Shown: positions 28,353 to 34,620 of the stretch, piece after piece
Layout: each line of letters opens with the position of its first letter
Position numbering within the stretch: the stretch's first letter is position 1
NCBI GenBank assembly: GCA_021604845.1
Contig: BQJT01000016.1
Location: 1 to 36,185 of the forward strand
DNA: 36,185 nt
Direction: 5' to 3'
Source of the DNA: Cyclobacteriaceae bacterium
GTDB taxonomy: Bacteria > Bacteroidota > Bacteroidia > Cytophagales > Cyclobacteriaceae
Position numbers and translations under genes: made by a program
Notes under the pieces: generated by a model
Database searches by the model: none
The model's input: the letters and a program-made list of their open reading frames with translations, nothing else
Told to the model about the DNA's origin: nothing

Positions 28353-29464
28353 AATATCCTGATGGCGTTTTGGTAGTATACTTTACGTAACACACTATCT
28401 GGTAGTCCCAATCCCCGGGTTGGGATGGATGGATCACGTAATATCTTAACCGAATCAAACGTACTCAAATATTCCCAGTGTGCATACATTCGCTGTGCCA
28501 GTCTTTTCTTCTCATTAATCTTATCTTCTTCTGTCATATCCAGTTCACTTCCGCTGGTCCCGAAATCAGTACCATATAGGATCCTGTCCTGATACCGTAT
28601 ATAATAGGCCCGAACAGAATCAGAATTCTGCAGCGCCAGATCACCGAATCGAGCAGCAGGTTCAACATGAAAATTAGGATATCTATCAAGAGTTTCCCCT
28701 ATCAATCCTACGTCATGTGACATAGAACCGTGATGTGCACCCACCACAACCAAGTCAGGGTTTTTTGCCAGCCAATTGTTCCTGGCTTGCTGAATGGTTT
28801 CCCAACTGGGTATTTCAGGGTGTTGATAAGCATGATATTGAGGATTTCTACGATAGTACCCGGCATGTGGATTATCATCTTCCAATGGCCTCCACGCTTG
28901 CAGTGGTTCACCGATATGAGCCAATACCGGAATCCCCTGTTCAGTAAGAAAATCCCATACAGGTTGAATGCGCGGATCATCGATATGCACGAAAGCGCCG
29001 GAATTATCCTTGGAAACCATACCGAAATTTTTCCACACCTTTACCATTGCAGCGCCCTGGGACAGATCGGTCTTTAAATGCTCAATAACCTTTTCTGCAT
29101 AATCCGGGTCATCGATACCATTGGCGGTAAATGCAGAACAGAAAAAATACCGGTTCGGGTGCTTCTTATAGTTTTCGATCATACCTGCCCTTGCCTGATT
29201 CCAACGCTCCGTGTCTACCCTGCCCACATCGACTAAAACCGGTTGCAAGTTAAAACTATCTAATAAAGGGATCAGATAGTCGCGTTCTGCCCGGTAGTGC
29301 GCATGAAAATCTATTTTTGGCATATTAAAATCCGGAGTTTCGACCACCTCGGTTTGATCCACCGGATCAGCACTGCAGTTGATCAGCAATCCAGCAATCA
29401 GCATCAGGGTAAAAAAGTTATACCAAATAATGCTTCGATCGGTTAAGTTTAGGGGATTCATCAT
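28343..29464 (-). CDS. Amidohydrolase (amidohydrolase_2-like TIM barrel), predicted lipoprotein
   Basis: 373 residues from the ATG at 29464. A codon seven residues earlier (29485) is in frame but would lie inside a perfect -7 box (29490-29483), so the later start is preferred. The N-terminus is a lipoprotein signal with LLINC (C30). The metal-binding HxH is H54-A-H56 in IDFHAHYRAERD. VLAHIGEP and VGAHHGS supply further metal-binding histidines, and LYGTDFG the late aspartate. Relatives hydrolyse lactones or C-N bonds or decarboxylate. Its pairing with a 2-oxoglutarate semialdehyde dehydrogenase suggests a sugar-acid lactone or hydroxyacid route, which is inference only. The protein would act in the periplasm. 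Confidence 0.85.
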   Translation of the reverse strand: MMNPLNLTDRSIIWYNFFTLMLIAGLLINCSADPVDQTEVVETPDFNMPKIDFHAHYRAERDYLIPLLDSFNLQPVLVDVGRVDTERWNQARAGMIENYKKHPNRYFFCSAFTANGIDDPDYAEKVIEHLKTDLSQGAAMVKVWKNFGMVSKDNSGAFVHIDDPRIQPVWDFLTEQGIPVLAHIGEPLQAWRPLEDDNPHAGYYRRNPQYHAYQHPEIPSWETIQQARNNWLAKNPDLVVVGAHHGSMSHDVGLIGETLDRYPNFHVEPAARFGDLALQNSDSVRAYYIRYQDRILYGTDFGTSGSELDMTEEDKINEKKRLAQRMYAHWEYLSTFDSVKILRDPSIPTRGLGLPDSVLRKVYYQNAIRILNN

Positions 29465-29482
29465 GATACCAGGTTGGTCAAA

Positions 29483-29490
29483 CAAAATTA
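29483..29490 (-). promoter_or_regulatory. Candidate -7 box for the amidohydrolase-ALDH operon
   Basis: On the minus strand TAATTTTG matches TAnnTTTG exactly. It places the transcript start about 12 nt before the ATG at 29464, which decides between the two possible amidohydrolase starts. No convincing -33 TTG is seen. Confidence 0.45.
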
Positions 29491-29594
29491 GTGGTTAAAA
29501 TTGGTGAATTAACAGATAAATTCACTACTTCTGTGAAAAAAGTATTGGTTGACCCCAAGAATCAGTCAGTACTGCGTGCTTATAGCATCATCGA

Positions 29595-30221
29595 ATGAAA
29601 TACTCGATAAAAATTCTGTGGTTCGTTTTTGCCTTTTTTGCCATTGGCGTTGGACTATATCCGTTACTTTATTTCGTAATGGATGAATCACAGGGGTTGT
29701 TATCTCATAAAACCCCTGAAGTTCTGGAAAGTATGGTCTGGAATACAGCTTTCCGGCTGCATATCTTTCTTGGAGGCTTATCACTGCTCACCGGCTGGTC
29801 ACAATTTAGTAAGAAGATTAGGACCCGAAGGCTCAGTCTTCATCGAACCCTGGGAAAAATCTATGTGGCCGCTGTATTCATTAGCGGCTCCGCCGCCTTG
29901 TACATTGCGTTTTATGCTACCGGAGGGATAATTGCCCAATGGGGATTTGGAATGTTAGCAGTCTCATGGCTATTCACTACCTACATGGCGTTCAGTAAAA
30001 TCAGGAGTATGCAAATTGATGCGCACCAGGAATGGATGATCAGAAGTTATTCCCTGGCATTTGCCGCGGTTACTTTGCGTATCTATTTACCCTTCACGCA
30101 AGCGGTAATGGGCATGACTTTTATCGATGCCTATGTAATAATTGCGTGGTTATGTTGGGTACCTAATTTAGTAGTAGCTGAAATGATCATTAGTAGGAGG
30201 AGAAAATTAATTGCTGCTTAA
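29595..30221 (+). CDS. DUF2306-type multi-pass membrane protein
   Basis: 208 residues with about six to seven hydrophobic segments (roughly residues 6-28, 53-70, 90-108, 112-132, 148-166, 178-198). Conserved-looking histidines sit at segment borders: RLHIFLGG, LSLHRTLGKIYV and DAHQEWMIRSYSLAFAAVTLRIY. This is the pattern of the DUF2306 family, whose members resemble heme-type membrane proteins but have no established role. The gene stands alone, divergent from the amidohydrolase (130-nt gap) and convergent with the transporter. I give no function beyond an inner-membrane location. Confidence 0.8.
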   Translation: MKYSIKILWFVFAFFAIGVGLYPLLYFVMDESQGLLSHKTPEVLESMVWNTAFRLHIFLGGLSLLTGWSQFSKKIRTRRLSLHRTLGKIYVAAVFISGSAALYIAFYATGGIIAQWGFGMLAVSWLFTTYMAFSKIRSMQIDAHQEWMIRSYSLAFAAVTLRIYLPFTQAVMGMTFIDAYVIIAWLCWVPNLVVAEMIISRRRKLIAA

Positions 30222-30413
30222 GGTTTAGGTCTTTTGCCGGAGGTAACCCGATTTTTTCTTAACAGTTCCTGGAATCGTGGTACTACAAAGTGACTTGCTT
30301 AAAAGTTTGATCCTTCTCGGACCGCGGTAGAATCCGGCAGGGTAGTGTTAATAACCACGGATAAGGGCATCATTACCCAAACGGCGAATTTTGATAAATC
30401 ACTGGCTATTGGT

Positions 30414-31763
30414 TTAGACCAGGCTGATAAGTCCATACAGGGCCACCCATCCTATGGTAAGGATACTGATCCATAAAATAATGTCATATCCTTTGCTCGG
30501 CGTGAAAGCTGGCAGCGTTCTTTGGTAGCGAAATTGGAGTGTTGCAAATACCACCAGTAATAATAGAATCGAGCCAACAATGCCGCCGCTGATTACCATT
30601 AACACCGGCAATTTTATAAAAACAAACAGTGTGGCCCATAGCATAGGCATTACCCAGGCCAAAATGGAAATGCTCTTCAGTCGCTGTGGTAAATTAAAGA
30701 AATCTATCCAACCCATCTGGCCGAATAGATCGGCATATTGCCGGGTCCAGGCGGCTAATGCGGCGAATAATGTACTGAACAGTACCATGAAAGACCCCAG
30801 CAAAAATACCGGTTTGGCTTCCGGTCCAATCGAATCGGTATACATTGAAGATAAAGACTCTATCATTTGGTATCCTTCCGGAATTCGATCCTGGGCATAA
30901 AGAACCGCCGCCCCAAGTAAGTAAAACGCGGCGGTTACCACGGTATAAATCAGCATGGCTACCAGTGCATCCAGTTGCATTACCTTAATCCAACCCAAGG
31001 CACGATCTTTCCATTCTGGGGTATCTTCATAAGGGCCCGTATAGGTTGCATACCCTTTTTCCAGGCACCAATAGTTGTAATGAATTATTTCGTCGGCCCC
31101 AACACCGGTTATACCGAATGCTCCGATGGCAACTGCTACCGCAGCGGTTGGCAGTTGCAAACTCAAACCACTTAAAACATCGGACCAAAGCAAGGTATAC
31201 TCGGTAAACTTCAGAAAATACAGGGCCAGAAAGGTGAAAGTGGTAAACAGGGCAATCAGCACAATAGAGAACCTTTCAATGAATTTGTAATACCCTTTGA
31301 AGGTCATCAGGGCCACCACAATGGCTACCATAAATGCCGCTACCGCTACCGACAATTGAGGAAAGACCATGTTCAGGATTAGCGCCACCCCGCCGACAAT
31401 GCCACCCAATTGCAGCAGCTTGATTAGCATGATCACCAAAACCAGCCACACCGACCACCGGGCTTTCCCAAATTTGGGACCTGGTAATTTATTAAATGCC
31501 TGCATGGCGGTTTCGCCGGTTAGAATGGTATGCTTGCCCATTTCCATTTGTACGGCAACCTTTACCAGGCAGCTAATCAGTATTACCCAGAAGGTTACAA
31601 ATCCTGCCTTGGCACCCAGGGTGGTGGTGGCAATGAGCTCTCCTGAGCCGACAATCGATGCTGACAGAATAAAACTAGGGCCCAGAAATTTAAGCTTCTT
31701 GAAAAACCCCTTGGGAGGACTAATGGTGTTTTCCTTCTTGAGAATGTAGGGGTCTGTAGGCAT
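30414..31763 (-). CDS. Nramp-fold (LeuT-like) membrane transporter lacking canonical metal motifs
   Basis: 449 residues with about eleven membrane helices. The first helix reads GPSFILSASIVGSGELIATT and aligns with the Nramp helix 1, but the metal-binding DPGN is replaced by GSGE (39-42). The helix 6 region reads GAFGITGVGADEIIHYNYW; the MPH motif is missing, with GVGADE (220-225) in its place. The fold is therefore Nramp-related, but Mn/Fe transport is doubtful. As the last gene of the run with heme-binding, TIM-barrel, Gfo/Idh and VOC genes, it may move a sugar derivative or organic ion (inference). Its ATG abuts a heptad repeat array. Automatic annotation as a divalent metal transporter would be over-specific. 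Confidence 0.85.
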   Translation of the reverse strand: MPTDPYILKKENTISPPKGFFKKLKFLGPSFILSASIVGSGELIATTTLGAKAGFVTFWVILISCLVKVAVQMEMGKHTILTGETAMQAFNKLPGPKFGKARWSVWLVLVIMLIKLLQLGGIVGGVALILNMVFPQLSVAVAAFMVAIVVALMTFKGYYKFIERFSIVLIALFTTFTFLALYFLKFTEYTLLWSDVLSGLSLQLPTAAVAVAIGAFGITGVGADEIIHYNYWCLEKGYATYTGPYEDTPEWKDRALGWIKVMQLDALVAMLIYTVVTAAFYLLGAAVLYAQDRIPEGYQMIESLSSMYTDSIGPEAKPVFLLGSFMVLFSTLFAALAAWTRQYADLFGQMGWIDFFNLPQRLKSISILAWVMPMLWATLFVFIKLPVLMVISGGIVGSILLLLVVFATLQFRYQRTLPAFTPSKGYDIILWISILTIGWVALYGLISLV

Positions 31764-31846
31764 TAATTACGAATTACGAATTACGAATTACGAATTACGA
31801 AAAATTGCTGCCACCTCCAATTCGTGACTCCTAATTCCTAATTTTT
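31764..31846. repeat. Heptad-repeat hairpin E directly upstream of the transporter start
   Basis: TAATTAC and four GAATTAC units (31764-31798) begin at the base next to the transporter ATG. After a loop of about 20 nt the right arm (31819-31846) reads AATTCGT, GACTCCT, AATTCCT, AATT, matching the complement of the left arm heptad by heptad with one or two mismatches. It fills the gap to the VOC gene stop at 31853. Confidence 0.85.
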
Positions 31847-31852
31847 AAACGA

Positions 31853-32242
31853 CTAATACCATGGGTCTTTTCTTTTAACCAGCTGCAATGGAACTCCCCA
31901 GGGATCTCGTAGCATTATCAATCTGGTTCCATTGGGTAAATTAATATCCTCCACGAAGCTGGCGCCGGCATCCAGTAGTTTGTCCCTGGTACCTTCCTGA
32001 TCTTCTACGGCAAATGCATTATGATAAACCAGTTGATGTTGATTTGAGTAATCAGGAATCTCTGCGGCTGGATTTTGGTAGATTTCAAGACAGGTGTATC
32101 CCCGCTGATCTGCTAAGAACCTGGTATAAGGTGGCTCTTCAACCTTAATAACGATCTTCAAACCACAGTGTTTTTCGTACCATTCTGCCATACCCTTGGA
32201 ATCCGGCACGTTGATGGCTACATGTTCAAAAAGCATACTCAT
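31853..32242 (-). CDS. VOC-superfamily (glyoxalase/dioxygenase fold) protein
   Basis: 129 residues, one VOC domain made of two beta-alpha-beta3 modules. A likely metal site is visible: H7 (LFEHVAINV), E53 (TCLEIYQ), H74 (VYHNAFAV) and Q120 (VPLQLV). These are spaced as in glyoxalase I-like enzymes, whose fourth ligand is usually Glu. The ending RDPWGVPLQLVKR is typical of the superfamily. It lies between the Gfo/Idh gene (81-nt gap) and the transporter (89-nt gap). Members isomerise, epimerise or add oxygen to small molecules. The keto-sugar-like neighbours suggest an isomerase or epimerase role (inference). Residue M3 is an alternative start. Confidence 0.88.
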   Translation of the reverse strand: MSMLFEHVAINVPDSKGMAEWYEKHCGLKIVIKVEEPPYTRFLADQRGYTCLEIYQNPAAEIPDYSNQHQLVYHNAFAVEDQEGTRDKLLDAGASFVEDINLPNGTRLIMLRDPWGVPLQLVKRKDPWY

Positions 32243-32316
32243 TTTTTAGATGGTTCTTTGTTGTTTCTTTGACGAATCCCCAAATTAAAAATTATAATCA
32301 AACTACCGGCAATTTC

Positions 32317-32337
32317 TTAATTCTTAGTGCTTAATGG
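32317..32337. repeat. Short heptad array G at the Gfo/Idh stop codon
   Basis: Three units, TTAATTC, TTAGTGC and TTAATGG, cover the last codons and the stop of the Gfo/Idh gene. With flanking bases they match part of array F (34555-34589) over about 23 nt with two transitions. Confidence 0.6.
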
Positions 32338-33454
32338 TAAACTCCGGCAGCCTGATGATCTCCCCTCCTTTAAGCGCTGACTCATGGGCCAGAATCCCCA
32401 CACAAGTGATGTTCGCCGATTCCACCGCATTGGGATAGGGCTGTTGCTGTTTCAACAGTGCATCTACGAATGCATGTACCAGATGGGGATGTGACCCTCC
32501 ATGGCCCGCGCCCTGAGTAAATGATAAATGCTGGTTCTCGTCAAGATCGTAAACCCCTCCGGTAGTAAAGGGCTGAATTTCTTCCGGCAATAAATGAGCA
32601 AAATCCGGGCAGGAAACTTCCTCAGGAATTTCAGCTTCCGGCTTTTTGGCGGTATGAACTACCAATGGACGATGTTCTATCAATGGCCACTCCACAGATT
32701 TCTTTGAACCATATACTTCAAAACTTTCCCGGTATTGCCGTGCCACATCGAATAGTGAGCGGTATACATAAGCGCTGAGATCGGAATTCTTAAACTTAAT
32801 GTGGGTCGATTCAACTGCATATGGGCTGTTATAATGTTGATGCAGCTCATTCCTTATGGTTCCTGAAGCAAAACAGGAGACATATTCGGCCTGGTCCCTG
32901 GTCAGGCCAAGCACCGGTCCAACACAGTGTGTGGCATAGTGCATCGGCGGTAATCCGGGCCAGTAATCCGGCCAGCCATCCATATCCTGCTGGTGACTTG
33001 CCTTAAGAAACTGAATCTTTCCAAGTTCCCCCTTTTCATAAAGCTCCTTCATAAAGAGGAACTCCCTTGAGTAAACTACCGTCTCCATCATCATGTAAGT
33101 GAGCTTTCGCTCCGCACATAAAGCCACAATCTCTTCACATTCTTCAACTGTGGTTGCCATGGGCACGGTACACGCTACATGTTTACCCGCTTTTAATGCG
33201 GCAATGGATTGCCATCCGTGGTCCGGAATTGGTGTGTTAATGTGGATTGCATCTATTTGCGGATCCTGGATCATTTCATCGAATGAAGTGTATCTTTTAT
33301 CAATGCCAAAGGCATCACCTATGGAGTCCAGCTTGGACTGTGTTCTTTGACATATTGCTACCAGTTCTGCCTGTTGGTATTTCTGGTAAATGGGGATGAA
33401 TTCTGCTCCAAAGCCTAACCCGGCCAATGCAATGCTAATTTTATTTTTTTCCAT
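32324..33454 (-). CDS. Gfo/Idh/MocA-family oxidoreductase with altered EKP motif
   Basis: 376 residues. The N-terminal Rossmann fold has the dinucleotide loop GLGFGAE (12-18), followed by NTPIPDHG and ALKAGKHVACTVPMATT. The usual E-K-P, whose lysine contacts cofactor and substrate, is replaced by T96-V97-P98. The C-terminal domain contains HYATHCVGPVLGL with H176 in the place of the catalytic histidine of the family, and the late GAGHGGSHPHLVHAFVDAL. It has no signal peptide, so it is cytoplasmic. It probably oxidises or reduces a sugar or cyclitol with NAD(P). It lies 59 nt after the TIM-barrel gene, a pairing typical of keto-sugar metabolism. The last codons overlap a heptad repeat. Confidence 0.9.
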   Translation of the reverse strand: MEKNKISIALAGLGFGAEFIPIYQKYQQAELVAICQRTQSKLDSIGDAFGIDKRYTSFDEMIQDPQIDAIHINTPIPDHGWQSIAALKAGKHVACTVPMATTVEECEEIVALCAERKLTYMMMETVVYSREFLFMKELYEKGELGKIQFLKASHQQDMDGWPDYWPGLPPMHYATHCVGPVLGLTRDQAEYVSCFASGTIRNELHQHYNSPYAVESTHIKFKNSDLSAYVYRSLFDVARQYRESFEVYGSKKSVEWPLIEHRPLVVHTAKKPEAEIPEEVSCPDFAHLLPEEIQPFTTGGVYDLDENQHLSFTQGAGHGGSHPHLVHAFVDALLKQQQPYPNAVESANITCVGILAHESALKGGEIIRLPEFTIKH

Positions 33455-33513
33455 TATTTAAAGTCAATTACAATTAGAAATTAATATATATCGAAAATTT
33501 GCAATTTGATTAT

Positions 33514-34545
33514 CTAACTAACCAAAGGATTCAGTTCCGGATGCTCTGTAAACCGTTTTCTGAGTGCCTTAATTCCATCCACAAAACGCTTGCTGGATTC
33601 ATAAGGGTCTCCACCAATAGCCCAGCCTTGCGAAGAGATTGGCCCCTGATAGCCAAATTCATACAATTTGGCCAAAACCCATGCCATATCAATCTGCCCC
33701 TGGTTAAACCTGATGGCATTGAAACTTGAACTGGTAAATATTCCGTTAGTAAGCACTACGTAGTTCAATCTTTTGCTGGTAGGATTGGCCAGAAATTCGT
33801 CCAATTCTATCGATGCCGGGTTAGCATACCAGTGATGGGAACAGAACGCAGGCCCAATAAATTCTGCGCCGGCTCCTGCTAATATTTTAAAGGCTGATTG
33901 GGGTGTATCGCATATCCAGTTAATGTGTGGATAAAGGGAACCACTAACACCATTTTCGTTACAAGCTTTATCATAGGCTGCTATTATTTTATAAGCACGC
34001 TCCCAGTGCCGCTTCTGCGCCTTAGCAGATCCCCTTTGATCAAATGTGGGGCCACCCAGTTCATCGGTTCCACTTAATGAAAGTGTGTAGTAGGGCTTTA
34101 ATGGCGACTTGCTACAAATCTCAACATTCTCAATAATCTTTTCTATTTCCGAGTCCAGCTTATCGGCGTGTTTATCAACCACTGCCCTGGTGGTCCAATG
34201 AAATCCCCATAGTTTGAAATTAGTGTCTGAAACCAGGTCCATTGCTTCTTTCCAGCTGTCTGATTGTGGGTCAACACCGGCAAACTCGAAGCCATCAAAT
34301 CCAGCGCTTTGAGCCTGAGAAAATTTTGATTTCCACGAATATGAACGACGGTTTCCTACGTGAAAATTATCAAACAACACCAGCGGGTTGTCAGGAAACT
34401 TCCGGTCCACTGATGAGGATTCTGCAGGCAGGGCTTCCCTATTGTCTGTGATGCAGGCTGTAGCGTTTGCGGCCACTCCAATACCAGCTGCCAGAAATGA
34501 AGCCTGCTTAACAAATTTCCGGCGGTCACTATACTTGCTGTTCAT
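33514..34545 (-). CDS. Sugar phosphate isomerase/epimerase-type TIM-barrel protein, Tat-exported
   Basis: 343 residues. The N-terminus holds a twin-arginine signal, DRRKFVKQASFLAAG (R8-R9), ending with a lipobox-like ATAC (C31), so the protein is probably exported folded and lipid-anchored. The body is an AP-endonuclease-2-like TIM barrel: AGFDGFEFAGVDPQ, NFKLWGFHW, YTLSLSGTDELGG, LYPHINWICDTPQS and a closing SQGWAIGGDP; acidic and His residues in these positions usually bind a metal. Such barrels isomerise, epimerise or dehydrate sugars and inositols. It sits between the heme-binding protein and the Gfo/Idh oxidoreductase on one strand. The exact reaction is unknown. Confidence 0.9.
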   Translation of the reverse strand: MNSKYSDRRKFVKQASFLAAGIGVAANATACITDNREALPAESSSVDRKFPDNPLVLFDNFHVGNRRSYSWKSKFSQAQSAGFDGFEFAGVDPQSDSWKEAMDLVSDTNFKLWGFHWTTRAVVDKHADKLDSEIEKIIENVEICSKSPLKPYYTLSLSGTDELGGPTFDQRGSAKAQKRHWERAYKIIAAYDKACNENGVSGSLYPHINWICDTPQSAFKILAGAGAEFIGPAFCSHHWYANPASIELDEFLANPTSKRLNYVVLTNGIFTSSSFNAIRFNQGQIDMAWVLAKLYEFGYQGPISSQGWAIGGDPYESSKRFVDGIKALRKRFTEHPELNPLVS

Positions 34546-34554
34546 AACCCTTTC

Positions 34555-34589
34555 TTAGTTTTTAGTGCTTAATTTTTAGTTTTTAGTTC
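34555..34589. repeat. Heptad array F between heme-binding gene and TIM-barrel gene
   Basis: Five contiguous heptads: TTAGTTT, TTAGTGC, TTAATTT, TTAGTTT, TTAGTTC, ending 9 nt before the TIM-barrel ATG. No second arm is seen. Part of it is nearly the same as array G, and it resembles the right arm of array A. Confidence 0.75.
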
Positions 34590-34620
34590 TGCATGAATTC
34601 TTGATTTTGCAAACAAACCA

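Noticed and set aside
29465-29485. Longer N-terminus for the amidohydrolase
   Set aside because: The codon at 29485 lies inside a perfect TAnnTTTG -7 box, so it would be upstream of the likely transcript start.
30222-30413. Terminator or small gene in the convergent gap
   Set aside because: No symmetrical hairpin with a T-run and no convincing ORF could be found; TTTTTT occurs but without a stem in front of it.
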